From positions 7,252 to 60,711 of the forward strand of contig PLEW01000156.1 of NCBI GenBank assembly GCA_003136555.1: a stretch of DNA of 53,460 nt. Reading direction: 5' to 3'. The position numbers were made by a program, and so were the translations under genes. Shown here piece after piece: positions 8,890-17,662 of this stretch. This DNA is from Planctomycetota bacterium (lineage in GTDB: Bacteria; Planctomycetota; UBA11346). Within the stretch, counting starts at the first letter, position 1; every line of letters starts with the position of its first letter. The notes beneath the pieces were generated by a model. The model did no database searches. It was not told the origin of the DNA and was given only the letters and a program-made list of their open reading frames with translations.

Positions 8890-10035
8890 GTGGCTGTGCT
8901 TTCCGCAATGTCTTCCCTGACCCAACCCCAGCCGCAGTCCGTGCAGCGCGCGCGTGCATCGGTGGCCTCATGGCTGGGCGTGCTCCTGGTGATGCTGTTC
9001 ACCCTCAACACCATCGGAGGGTGGGTGCGGCTGTCGGGTTCAGGGGTCGCCATCCCGCAATGGCCGATCGTCAACGGCAGCCTGCTGCCGCCGATAAGCG
9101 AACAGGGTTGGCGCGAGGTCAAGACGGCGTTCGATGCCGACCAGGTCCGCTTGGCCGAGCGCGTCCGTCTGGGCGAGCTGAGCGCCGGCAACCTCGGCCG
9201 GTCGCCACGCGACATGGCCGATTTCCAGGTGATGTTCCTGACCGAATGGTCGCACCGCCTGTTCTCGGCCCTGGTCGGCGTGATGGCAGCCGGATGCCTG
9301 ACCATCGTCTTGCGCCGCGCCGACCTGCGCTCGCTCATCGGCATGCCGATGGGGGGGGTAGGAGCGCTGATCATCACCCAGGCGGTGCTCGGCGGCCTGA
9401 TCATCGCCGAGGGTACCAACACCCACTGGCTGTTCCTGCATCAGGGCAATGCTGCCGCGATCATGGCCCTGGTCCTGCTGTGCATCGTGCGCCTGCTGCA
9501 TGCCGACCAGCAGCCGGTCCCGCCGGCTGAACGCCAGCGCCGGCACCTGGCGATCCTGCTGGTCAGCGCCTGCGTGGTGGTCGCCTGGCTGCAGCTGGTC
9601 GCCGGCGGACTGGTGGCTGGCAGCCGCAATGGCTCGCCGTTTCGCGAATGGCCGCTCGACGCCCCCGCCCGCCTGTGGATCGGTGGCCATGGCCTGGGAT
9701 GGAATCTGATCGACAATGCCTGGTTGCACCAGTGGCTGCACCGCTGGCTGGCCTGGACCCTGGTCGTCTTCCTGGGCGCGCTGACCCTGGCGTCATGGCG
9801 TCTAGGCATGCCCATGCGCTTCCGTCTCGCGCTCAAGCTGGCGCTGACCTTCCTCGGCGTCCAGGCGCTCCTGGGGGTGGCCAATGTGCTCACCGGCATA
9901 ACCCCGGCGGTGTCGCTGGCGCACCAGTTCATGGGCATGTGCCTGGTCCTCAGCCTGGTGCTGGCCTGGTTCGACGCCCATCATGAGCTTGGCCTGCCTG
10001 CGGGCCATGCGCTTGCTGCTGCGGGGGCGCGATGA
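8890..10035 (+). CDS. ctaA: Heme A synthase (COX15/CtaA family)
   Basis: This 381-residue multi-helix membrane protein converts heme O to heme A for the oxidase encoded upstream. Family marks are the early GGWVRLSGSG segment, the Glu and His of TEWSHR, His in FLHQG, His in LHRW and His in AHQFMG, which together provide the heme-binding histidines of the two halves. About eight hydrophobic helices are present. I use GTG 8890; ATG 8908 is an equally possible start, and neither has a strong ribosome site. There are 80 bp after coxA without a gene. The end overlaps ctaB (ATGA). Confidence 0.92.
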   Translation: MAVLSAMSSLTQPQPQSVQRARASVASWLGVLLVMLFTLNTIGGWVRLSGSGVAIPQWPIVNGSLLPPISEQGWREVKTAFDADQVRLAERVRLGELSAGNLGRSPRDMADFQVMFLTEWSHRLFSALVGVMAAGCLTIVLRRADLRSLIGMPMGGVGALIITQAVLGGLIIAEGTNTHWLFLHQGNAAAIMALVLLCIVRLLHADQQPVPPAERQRRHLAILLVSACVVVAWLQLVAGGLVAGSRNGSPFREWPLDAPARLWIGGHGLGWNLIDNAWLHQWLHRWLAWTLVVFLGALTLASWRLGMPMRFRLALKLALTFLGVQALLGVANVLTGITPAVSLAHQFMGMCLVLSLVLAWFDAHHELGLPAGHALAAAGAR

Positions 10036-10985
10036 GCGAGAGCATCGTCCCGGAGCCGGTTGAGCACGCCGGAACGGCATCGTGGGGGCACCGGTTCCGG
10101 GTTTCGCTGGTCGATCTCCTGGTGCTGACCAAGTACCGCATCACTCTGGTGGCGCTCTTCACCGGCTATGCCGCCATCGCGGTCGAGGGTCATCACGCCC
10201 TCGATTGGCCTATCGTCTGGCCATGCCTGGTCGCGCTCTTCGGCATCGGCGGTGCGGCCAACACCCTGAATCAGATCTTCGAATCGCGCAAGGACGCGAT
10301 CATGAACCGGACCAAGTCGCGGCGTCCGATGCCGACCGGGCGCATCACCATCGCCCAGGCCTGGACCTTCGCGGCCATCCAGTTCATCACCGCCGAAGGC
10401 ATACTGCTGTACATCCACCACAGCCCGCTCGCCGCGGCCCTCGGTTGCGCCACCCTGCTGTACTACAGCTTCTTCTACACCCTCTTCCTCAAGCCGCGCC
10501 ACTACCTGAACATCGTCATCGGCGGAGTGCCCGGGGCGATGGGGCCGCTGATCGCCTGGGCGGCGATGGCCAATGAGCTGGCCGCGGCACCCCTAGCGAT
10601 GTTCGGCCTGATCTTCCTCTGGACGCCGCCCCATGTCTGGGCGCTGGCGATCAAGCTCAAGGACGACTATGCGCGTGCCGGCATACCCATGCTGCCGGTG
10701 GTCAAGGGGGTCGACGAGACCACCAGGCAGATCTTCGTCTATACCGTGGTGATGGTCATCGCGACCCTGCTCCTGCCAGTGGTGGTGGGGGTCTTCAATG
10801 CCAATTCCTCCTACTTCGCCATCGCCGTGGTGCTGGGAGCGGTGTTCCTGGCCTGGACGCTGGTGCTGTGGAAGCACCGTCCGGTGCTGCCGACCATGCC
10901 GCTGTTCCGCTTCTCGATCGTCTACATCGCCGCGTTGTTCCTGGGCATGGTGGTCGACGCCATGGCGCGTGGGGGCAGGCCATGA
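10032..10985 (+). CDS. ctaB: Protoheme IX farnesyltransferase (heme O synthase)
   Basis: This 317-residue UbiA-superfamily membrane prenyltransferase attaches farnesyl to heme B to give heme O, the step before CtaA. The first aspartate-rich motif is visible in NQIFESRKDAIMNRTKSRRP (residues about 77-96), and the second region includes WTPPHVWALAIK and DDYARAGIPMLP (about 197-222). Roughly nine transmembrane helices are present. ATG 10032 overlaps the ctaA stop and the end overlaps ctaG, so ctaA-ctaB-ctaG form a coupled maturation block inside the oxidase operon. Confidence 0.95.
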   Translation: MSESIVPEPVEHAGTASWGHRFRVSLVDLLVLTKYRITLVALFTGYAAIAVEGHHALDWPIVWPCLVALFGIGGAANTLNQIFESRKDAIMNRTKSRRPMPTGRITIAQAWTFAAIQFITAEGILLYIHHSPLAAALGCATLLYYSFFYTLFLKPRHYLNIVIGGVPGAMGPLIAWAAMANELAAAPLAMFGLIFLWTPPHVWALAIKLKDDYARAGIPMLPVVKGVDETTRQIFVYTVVMVIATLLLPVVVGVFNANSSYFAIAVVLGAVFLAWTLVLWKHRPVLPTMPLFRFSIVYIAALFLGMVVDAMARGGRP

Positions 10986-11671
10986 CCGCGCTGCCCACCA
11001 GCAATCCCGCCGCCAACGGCAATCGCAGGCGCATGAACCTCTTCGGCATCCTGCTTGCGCTCTTCGCTCTGTGCATGTCGAGCTACTTCCTGATCAAGTT
11101 CCCCGACCTCTACCGTCTGTTCTGCCGCGCTATCGGCGTGCAGACGAATCCCAACAATGCCGCGGTGATCGCCGCTCCCAGCAAGCATAGCGGCCGCTTC
11201 ATCGATGTGCTCTTCGAGGGCGCCAAGGACGCCAGCCTGCCGGTGCACTTCTATCCCGACCAGCCGGTGGTGCGCCTCGAGATCGGCACCGATGCGACCA
11301 ACGTCTACCATTTCAAGAACGTCTCCGACCATGCGGTATCGTTCCGCCCGGTGCACCAGATAAGCCCGATCGCCGCGGCACGCGATTTCGGCCTGAAGCT
11401 CTGCTTCTGCTTCGCCAACCAGACCATCCCCGCGGGCGAGACGCGTGATTTCCCGGTGATCTTCACCTTCGGGGCCGATCTCGACGAGCGCATCAACACC
11501 GTGACCCTGCGCTATACGCTGTTCGAGATCAGCGCCGATGCGCCGCTGACCGAGGAGCAGAAGCGCATCCAGGAGGGCCTCCTGGGGCCTGGGGCCATCG
11601 TCTCCCCGGGCGCCGCCACCCATGCCCCGCCAGCGCCTGCCGCCACCCCCGCCGCAGGAGGCAAGCCGTGA
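10982..11671 (+). CDS. ctaG: Cytochrome c oxidase copper-assembly protein CtaG/Cox11
   Basis: This 229-residue Cox11-type copper chaperone inserts CuB into subunit I. One N-terminal membrane helix (about 20-38) anchors an immunoglobulin-like copper domain. The family signature CFCFANQTIPAGE (about 141-153) contains the copper-binding CxC pair and is followed by FPVIFTFGADLD. The tail after about 205 is Pro/Ala-rich. ATG 10982 overlaps ctaB by 4 bp; the longer frame from 10868 lies in ctaB and is a shadow. The downstream small gene overlaps by 4 bp (GTGA). Confidence 0.9.
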   Translation: MTALPTSNPAANGNRRRMNLFGILLALFALCMSSYFLIKFPDLYRLFCRAIGVQTNPNNAAVIAAPSKHSGRFIDVLFEGAKDASLPVHFYPDQPVVRLEIGTDATNVYHFKNVSDHAVSFRPVHQISPIAAARDFGLKLCFCFANQTIPAGETRDFPVIFTFGADLDERINTVTLRYTLFEISADAPLTEEQKRIQEGLLGPGAIVSPGAATHAPPAPAATPAAGGKP

Positions 11672-11925
11672 ACACCGCCCTCGACGCCGATCAGCTCGAT
11701 CCGCTGGTCCGCCGCCGTGCGATCAGGCTCGGTCTGCTGCTGGGGGCTGCATGCCTTGCCCTCACCGCGATCTTCTTCATCATCTTCTGGTTCAATGGCT
11801 TCCCCAAGGATCCCGTGGAATACCGTCGCCTCCTGAACCGCAGCCAGAGCCAGGCCGAACAGGCTGGCAGTGACCCGCGACCGACCGATGCGCGCCCGGG
11901 CGAGCCGGCGCCCCATCAGCACTGA
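11668..11925 (+). CDS. Small single-helix membrane protein in the oxidase operon, unknown
   Basis: This is an 85-residue protein with one hydrophobic helix (about 22-45) and a soluble, Arg/Ser/Pro-rich C-terminal tail with no motif I recognise. The GTG start overlaps the ctaG stop by 4 bp, and coxC begins 11 bp downstream with GAGGA before its ATG, so the gene belongs to the operon. Short single-span proteins at this place in cox operons are often accessory or assembly factors, but nothing in this sequence assigns a family. It is not a normal CoxD, which usually follows coxC. Confidence 0.7.
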   Translation: MNTALDADQLDPLVRRRAIRLGLLLGAACLALTAIFFIIFWFNGFPKDPVEYRRLLNRSQSQAEQAGSDPRPTDARPGEPAPHQH

Positions 11926-11936
11926 GGATCATCACG

Positions 11937-12806
11937 ATGAGTGAGCAACTGACCACCGACGTCGAGCACCATGAAGACCCCATGAGCCATGTGCCGCCGG
12001 GCAGCATCTGGCCCCTGCTCGCGACCGCTTCCCTCACCATCGTCCCCTTCGGCGTGGTCTCGGTGCTGGGCGCCTTCAATGCCACCCACTGGGCGATCGT
12101 CGGGCCGTTCGTCTTCCCGGCAGTCGGCAAGGCGGCGCTGATCCTCGGCGGGCTCGGCTTCGTCTTCTTCCTGATGTGCTGGTGCAATCAGATCATCCGC
12201 GAGAAGACCATCAGCCACGATGTGGTCGCCCAGCAGAAGGACCTCCAGTTATTCATCCTGCTGTTCCTCTGCGGCGAGCTGATGGCCTTCGGCGCGGTGT
12301 TCGGCTACTTCTACCACCAACGGCTCTATGTCGAGGGGTTCGGTCCAGCGGAAGGCATGGAGTTCGGTGGTCCGACCGTGGCCTATGCGACCTTCATCCT
12401 GCTGTTCTCGTCGGTGACCTGCGAATTCGCCCACCATGCGCTGCAGTCCTACAAGGTCGGTCTGGCCAAGGCGCTGTTCTCCGCCACCATCCTCCTGGGC
12501 ATCGCCTTCCTGGGCTTCCAGGGCTATGAGTGGGGCATACTCATCCAGCACGGCTTCATCCCGGTCGGCGGCTCCCTGACCGACAGCGCGGTGGCTTCGT
12601 TCGCCTCGTGCTTCTACGTCGGCACCGGCTTCCACGGATTGCATGTGGCCATCGGCCTGGTGATGCTCTTCATGGTGCTGATGCGACTTGAGTTCGGCCA
12701 TTTCCGCGGCCGGCGCCACTTCGCCGTGCTCGCGGCCTCGTGGTACTGGCACTTCGTCGACATCGTCTGGGTGCTGCTCTTCATCACCGTCTATGTGGTG
12801 AGATGA
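11937..12806 (+). CDS. coxC: Cytochrome c oxidase subunit III
   Basis: This 289-residue membrane protein stabilises the oxidase core. Seven hydrophobic helices are visible. Characteristic segments include FGYFYHQRLY and the C-terminal GTGFHGLHVAIGL followed by WYWHFVDIVWVLLF. The N-terminal 20 residues are acidic and His-containing. ATG 11937 is preceded by GAGGA. The stop overlaps the start of the MFS gene by 4 bp. Its separation from coxA by the ctaA-ctaB-ctaG block is the only unusual feature of the order. Confidence 0.94.
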   Translation: MSEQLTTDVEHHEDPMSHVPPGSIWPLLATASLTIVPFGVVSVLGAFNATHWAIVGPFVFPAVGKAALILGGLGFVFFLMCWCNQIIREKTISHDVVAQQKDLQLFILLFLCGELMAFGAVFGYFYHQRLYVEGFGPAEGMEFGGPTVAYATFILLFSSVTCEFAHHALQSYKVGLAKALFSATILLGIAFLGFQGYEWGILIQHGFIPVGGSLTDSAVASFASCFYVGTGFHGLHVAIGLVMLFMVLMRLEFGHFRGRRHFAVLAASWYWHFVDIVWVLLFITVYVVR

Positions 12807-14167
12807 GCGGGGCCGCAAGCCCCGCCCCTCGGGCTGCGCAACAGCGCACCACGCTGGGCATCATCTTCCTGGTCCTGTTCGTCGATCTGATCGGCTTCAG
12901 CATCGTCTTCCCGCTCTATGCGGACATGCTGAGGTACTACACCGCCCATGACCAGGGACTGCTCAAGGCGGCGATGGAACTGGTCGACCGCCTGTTCCCG
13001 GTCAAGGATCCCGACCAGCGAGCCGCCCTCTTCGGTGGCCTGATCGGCGCGACCTATTCCAGCCTGCAGTTCATCTCCTCCCCGTACTGGGGGCGGCTCT
13101 CGGACCGCATCGGCCGGCGACCGGTGCTGCTGATCTCGATCGCCGGCAATACTGCCGCATACCTGGTCTGGATCTTCTCCGGCGACTTCACCACCCTGCT
13201 GGTGTCGCGTCTGCTGGCCGGGATGATGACCGGCAACATCGCGACCGCCAATGCGGCGGTCGCCGATATCACCACCCCCGAGAACCGTGCGCGCGGGATG
13301 GGCATGATCGGCATGGCCTTCGGCCTCGGCTTCATCCTCGGCCCGGCGCTGGGGGGGCTGAGCACCATCCTGCCCAGGCTGGGGGACATCCCGCAGCTGG
13401 CGGCGTGGGGTGCCAATCCCTTCTCGACCGCCGCGGCCATCGCCTTCGCCCTCAGCGCGCTCAACCTGCTATGGGCCTGCTTGCGCTTCCATGAGACCCT
13501 GCCGGCCGAGCGCCGTGGAAGCGTCAGCACCGCCAGCCGTCCGATCAATCCGGCGCGCCTCTTCAGCCGCAGCCTCGGGGCCACGGTGGCGGTGGTCAAC
13601 TTCTCCTTCTTCTTCCACACCCTGCTGTTCGCCGGTTTCGAGGCGACCATGGTCTTCCTCTCCGCCCAGCGCTGCCACTTCACGCCGGTGCAGAATGGCT
13701 GGCTATTCGCCTGGATGGGGCTGGTGGCCGCCATCGTCCAGGGGGGAGTCTTCAGGCGCTTGGCGCCCCGGGTCGGCCAGCGGGTGCTGGCGATGGCCGG
13801 CTTCATCGCCCTGATCCCAGGCTTCGCCGTGGTCGCCCTGGTCGATTGGCTGCCATCGACATGGCTGCTGGTGCTGGGAGTCACCGGCCTGGCCACCGGC
13901 ACCGGCCTGGTGTTCCCGGCACTCAACACCATCGCCAGCCTGAGCGCCGATCCCGCGCGACAGGGCGAGGCGATGGGAGCATTCCGCTCGGCGGGATCGC
14001 TCGGCCGTGCGCTCGGTCCGCTGCTGGCGGCGGTGGTCTACTTCGCCTTCCGTCCGGCGGCGCCCTACCTGATCGCCGCCATCGGCATGATCATTCCGCT
14101 GGTGCTGGTCGCCCGCATCCATGGCCGGGCGGTATCGGCCCATCCGGGGGCACCCGGCGGAGCGTGA
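12803..14167 (+). CDS. MFS transporter (DHA1/TetA-like)
   Basis: This 454-residue major facilitator family transporter has about twelve helices. The loop 2-3 motif A appears as YWGRLSDRIGRRPV near residue 100, and the TPENRARGMGMIGMAFGLGF region near 155-175 resembles the motif C/antiporter segment of tetracycline-type efflux proteins. An unusual 45-residue loop follows helix 1. ATG 12803 overlaps the coxC stop, so it is probably the last gene of the respiratory operon. The substrate is unknown; a link to respiration (metal or heme precursor transport) is only suggested by location. Confidence 0.85.
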   Translation: MSGAASPAPRAAQQRTTLGIIFLVLFVDLIGFSIVFPLYADMLRYYTAHDQGLLKAAMELVDRLFPVKDPDQRAALFGGLIGATYSSLQFISSPYWGRLSDRIGRRPVLLISIAGNTAAYLVWIFSGDFTTLLVSRLLAGMMTGNIATANAAVADITTPENRARGMGMIGMAFGLGFILGPALGGLSTILPRLGDIPQLAAWGANPFSTAAAIAFALSALNLLWACLRFHETLPAERRGSVSTASRPINPARLFSRSLGATVAVVNFSFFFHTLLFAGFEATMVFLSAQRCHFTPVQNGWLFAWMGLVAAIVQGGVFRRLAPRVGQRVLAMAGFIALIPGFAVVALVDWLPSTWLLVLGVTGLATGTGLVFPALNTIASLSADPARQGEAMGAFRSAGSLGRALGPLLAAVVYFAFRPAAPYLIAAIGMIIPLVLVARIHGRAVSAHPGAPGGA

Positions 14168-14187
14168 GCGCCGCCCTGCTTCCGGCA

Positions 14188-14201
14188 CCGGCGCTCGCCG
14201 G
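14188..14201. terminator. Short GC hairpin between convergent genes
   Basis: CCGGC-GCTC-GCCGG forms a 5-bp stem in the 36-bp gap between the convergent MFS and kinase genes. It could slow transcription from both sides, but there is no T-run and in such GC-rich DNA it may be chance. Confidence 0.25.
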
Positions 14202-14203
14202 GG

Positions 14204-16687
14204 TCACAAGGGGCTGCCGGGGGGCAGGTCGCCGATCACCGGCGCGCTGAGCCAGCGCAGCAGCGCCGCCCGTATGGCCTCGACCTGGACCGGCTTGGGG
14301 ACGAAATCGTCCATGCCCGCGTCGCTGAAGCGCTTGCGGTCCTGGTCGAGGACGCTGGCGCTCAGCGCCACGATCGGCACGTGGCTGCCGGGCGCCTCCT
14401 GGGCGCGGATGGCGATGGTCGCATCGACGCCATTCATGCCCGGCAGGTGGTAGTCCATGAACACCAGGTCGTAGGGGGTGCGGAAGAACATCTCCACACC
14501 CTGCAGGCCATTGACCGCGACATCGACCGAGCAACCCAGCTTGTTGAGGATGCGGCCGACCACCGCCTGATTGGTGGGGTTGTCATCGACCAGGAGGATG
14601 CGCTGGAGCTTGCCGGCGATGGCGTTCGGCTGCGCAACCACCGCCTGACGCATGCTCGATGAACCATGGCCACGGGCCTCGGCCAGGCTATGCCTGGTGA
14701 TCAGGTCGGTCTCGATGCCCTTGTGCAGCGTGTGGTGAATGGTCGCGAGGGAGTCCCTGAGGTCGATCATGCGCACCGGCTTGATCAGATAGGCATTGAA
14801 GCCGGCATCCTTGACCCGTTTGCCATCGCCGCGCTTGCCGACCGAGGTGAGCATGATCAGGGCGGTGCGGCGGATCAGCGGATCGGCCTTGATCTCCTGG
14901 CCGAGCTTCAGCCCCTGGCCATCGGCGAGAGTCGAGTCGATGATCGCGACATCGAAGGGAGTGCCTGCATTGACGGCATCGCGCAGCAGGATCTTGGCCT
15001 CTTCGCCGGTCGGTGAGCAGGCCGAGGCGCACGACCACGAGCCCAGCTGCTCATTGATGACACGCTGGTTGAGCACGCTGCGCTCGACGACCAGGATGCG
15101 CAGTCCGGCGAGGTTCTCGGCGCTCGGCACCTCGGACTTCTCCGTGCTATCGATCTCCAGCGCCAGCGAGAGGGTGAAGGTCGAGCCGATCCCGATCTGG
15201 CTCTCGACCTGGATGCTGCCGTGCATGAGCTCGATCAGCTGCTTGCAGATCGCCAGGCCGAGGCCGGTCCCGCCGAATTCGCGCGTCGTCGAGGTGTCAG
15301 CCTGGGTGAACTTCTCGAAGATGACTCCGATCTTGTCGCTGGCGATGCCGATGCCGGTATCTTCGATGGCGATGCGCAGGTTGGCCTTGTCGCCCTCCGT
15401 GCTCAGACACGAGACGTCGAGGAAGACGTGCCCGTGGCTGGTGAACTTGATGGCATTGCCGACCAGGTTGCTGATCACCTGCCGCAGCCGTCCGGGGTCG
15501 CCGATCAGGCGGTTCGGCAGGTCCGGGGCGATGCGGCAGATGAGTTCCAGGCTCTTGGATTCCGCGCGCGCGGCGAACAGCTCGATGACATCGCTGATGG
15601 CCAGCTGCATGTCGAAGGAGATCGGCTCCAGGGTCAGCTTGCCGGCTTCGATCTTGGAGAAGTCGAGGATGTCGTTGATCACCGCCAGGAGCGCCTCGCC
15701 CGAGTGCTGGATGGTGGTGGCATAATCGCGCTGCTCAGAGCTCAGCTCGGTATCCAGGAGCAGCTCAGACATGCCCATCACGCCGTTCATCGGGGTGCGG
15801 ATCTCGTGAGACATGTTGGCGAGGAAGTCGCTCTTGGCACGGCTGGCCTCCTCGGCCCGCTCCTTCGACTCGGCGAGCGCGCGGGTGCGCTCGTCGACCT
15901 GCTGCTGCAGCGTGGCATTGAAATGGCGCAGATCGTGGTCGCGGGCCCTGACCGCCTCGCGCATGGTGGCAAAGGCGAAGGACAGGCGGCCGATCTCGTC
16001 CATGTGGTCGTCGACGCGGGCAGGAGCGGTGAAATCGCCGCGCGTCAGGCGTTCGCTGGCCTCCACCAGCGAGCTGAGCCGGCGCATCCAACGGGTCACC
16101 GCCACCAGCACGACGATGACGCTGGCGCCCACGGCGATGGCCAGCACCGCCAGGGTGACGAGGAATTGCTGATGGCGGGCGAGCTGGGCGGGCGCGATCG
16201 ACAGACCGACGACCACCTCGCCGAGGATCTCCTTGCCGGGCCGCTGCACCTGCGACGGGAGATCGTCGACCGCATCGATGCCGCTGTCCGGCCGCTGCGA
16301 GGTGACGGGCGAGCGTCCGATCACCGCGCCATTGGAGGTGGATCCGGGATTGAGATAGTCGTTCCAGGAGCCGGCATCGGAGGAGGACGAGGCGATGAGC
16401 TTGCCCCGCTCATCCTCAATGGCTACGAAGATCACATGCTGGTGGTCGTTGAAGCGCTGCGCCAGGCGGGTGAGCTCGTTGATGTCGAGCACCGACAAGG
16501 GCAGCTCGCAGGCCGCGCTCAGGCTCTTGGCCAGGGCGGTGGCCTCATGCTCCTGGGCCGAATTGATCAGCTGGTTGAGCTGCAACGTGGAGGCGACCGC
16601 GAACAGCGCCAGGGCGACCACGATCACCCCCATGGCCATGAGCGTGGCCTTGAGGCGCAGACTGAGGGACTTGGTGGGTAGGGACAT
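14204..16687 (-). CDS. Hybrid sensor histidine kinase with two receiver domains
   Basis: This 827-residue membrane hybrid kinase has a transmembrane helix (about 15-33), a periplasmic sensor (about 35-165), a second helix (about 175-200), HAMP (about 200-255), HisKA with H294 in [11 protein letters not shown], and an ATPase domain with an N-box and FGGTGLGL. Receiver 1 has acceptor D584, but its acidic pair is replaced by Glu-Arg, so it may be weak. Receiver 2 is complete (DD pair, D745, Lys near the end). No Hpt domain is present, so relay to another protein would need one elsewhere. I chose ATG 16687, one base after the upstream stop; an in-frame ATG at 16711 would overlap. It is the last gene of an operon with a solute-binding protein and a TonB receptor. 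Confidence 0.93.
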   Translation of the reverse strand: MSLPTKSLSLRLKATLMAMGVIVVALALFAVASTLQLNQLINSAQEHEATALAKSLSAACELPLSVLDINELTRLAQRFNDHQHVIFVAIEDERGKLIASSSSDAGSWNDYLNPGSTSNGAVIGRSPVTSQRPDSGIDAVDDLPSQVQRPGKEILGEVVVGLSIAPAQLARHQQFLVTLAVLAIAVGASVIVVLVAVTRWMRRLSSLVEASERLTRGDFTAPARVDDHMDEIGRLSFAFATMREAVRARDHDLRHFNATLQQQVDERTRALAESKERAEEASRAKSDFLANMSHEIRTPMNGVMGMSELLLDTELSSEQRDYATTIQHSGEALLAVINDILDFSKIEAGKLTLEPISFDMQLAISDVIELFAARAESKSLELICRIAPDLPNRLIGDPGRLRQVISNLVGNAIKFTSHGHVFLDVSCLSTEGDKANLRIAIEDTGIGIASDKIGVIFEKFTQADTSTTREFGGTGLGLAICKQLIELMHGSIQVESQIGIGSTFTLSLALEIDSTEKSEVPSAENLAGLRILVVERSVLNQRVINEQLGSWSCASACSPTGEEAKILLRDAVNAGTPFDVAIIDSTLADGQGLKLGQEIKADPLIRRTALIMLTSVGKRGDGKRVKDAGFNAYLIKPVRMIDLRDSLATIHHTLHKGIETDLITRHSLAEARGHGSSSMRQAVVAQPNAIAGKLQRILLVDDNPTNQAVVGRILNKLGCSVDVAVNGLQGVEMFFRTPYDLVFMDYHLPGMNGVDATIAIRAQEAPGSHVPIVALSASVLDQDRKRFSDAGMDDFVPKPVQVEAIRAALLRWLSAPVIGDLPPGSPL

Positions 16688-16688
16688 G

Positions 16689-17660
16689 TCAGCGACCAGC
16701 CTGGTAGACATGGCTGGCGCGGCCCAGCAGATCGGACGGGAGATCGATGGCGAGCTTGTGCGCTACCACCAGATTGACCTCGATGTCGAATGTCGGTGAC
16801 ACGACCGCTGCGGAATCCTTCTCGTTGCCGTTGAGCAGGCTGAGGACCATGGCGGCGCTCTGGGAGCCCTGGACGAGAGGGTTGATCCCGATGCCGAGCA
16901 GGCCGCCAGCACGTACCAGGGCGGTTGAGAAGCCGAAGACAGGTACGCGCTTGCGCAGTGCGCTCAGCAGGAGCGTGCGCACGGTCGCCTCGGAGTAAAT
17001 GCTGCGGTCCGGCGAAGTCCATACCACATCGATGGGCTTGCCGAGCAGATTGTCGATACCTTCGGCGACGCTCGCGCTCTCATCGATGCTGATCGCCTCC
17101 AGGCGCCAGTTCGAGGGCAGCAAGGCGCGCAGCGCCTCGACCTGCTCGCGGCTGCGTTCCTGCTCGCCGCGGTAGAGCATGCCGACGGTGCGCGCGCTGG
17201 GCAGCGCTTCGGCGATCAGGGCGACCTGCTTCTGCAAAGGCACTTCGGTGGCCACGCCATGCACCGGCGGGGGGGTGGTCAAGCCGGCGGCGATCGGATC
17301 TGCGACCATGCAGTACACCAAGTGCACCTGCGCGGGCAGATGCTGGTGGAGGAAGGTCGATGCCTTGCTGCCGATCGACACCAGGACGGCGAAATGGCTG
17401 AGCTCGCTGATGTCGCCCAGATGGTCCATCACCTGGGTGGTCAGATGGTGCCCGGCCTCGATGAGCGACTTGGCCAAGCCCTCCTCGGCCTGGTGGAAGG
17501 GCACCTTGTCCTCGCTGAGGATGGCGAGCACCTCGGCGGCCCTGGCGGAGGCGCCGCTGATGGTGGTGCCCAGGATGGTGGCGAGCACCAGCAGGCCGGC
17601 ACCGGACAGGGACCGGCCTGCTGGAGCTGCAACGGCCTGCCGAGCTTGCCGCCTGTCCAT
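16689..17660 (-). CDS. ABC_sub_bind-type substrate-binding protein without transporter
   Basis: This 323-residue exported protein resembles the ABC_sub_bind family (COG2984, TrpX-like). Residues 1-42 form a Sec signal peptide (RR, then a hydrophobic stretch, ending ASARAA), followed by a two-lobed periplasmic-binding fold. Typical pieces are [32 protein letters not shown] and a C-terminal [23 protein letters not shown] segment. No permease or ATPase gene is nearby. It sits between a TonB receptor (2-bp gap) and a hybrid kinase (1-bp gap), so it more likely presents a ligand to the kinase than feeds an importer; this is inference. ATG 17675 is an alternative start. Confidence 0.82.
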   Translation of the reverse strand: MDRRQARQAVAAPAGRSLSGAGLLVLATILGTTISGASARAAEVLAILSEDKVPFHQAEEGLAKSLIEAGHHLTTQVMDHLGDISELSHFAVLVSIGSKASTFLHQHLPAQVHLVYCMVADPIAAGLTTPPPVHGVATEVPLQKQVALIAEALPSARTVGMLYRGEQERSREQVEALRALLPSNWRLEAISIDESASVAEGIDNLLGKPIDVVWTSPDRSIYSEATVRTLLLSALRKRVPVFGFSTALVRAGGLLGIGINPLVQGSQSAAMVLSLLNGNEKDSAAVVSPTFDIEVNLVVAHKLAIDLPSDLLGRASHVYQAGR

Positions 17661-17662
17661 GC

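Noticed and set aside
15221-16681. A 486-codon plus-strand frame
   Set aside because: It lies opposite the hybrid histidine kinase, whose HisKA, ATPase and receiver motifs are unambiguous.
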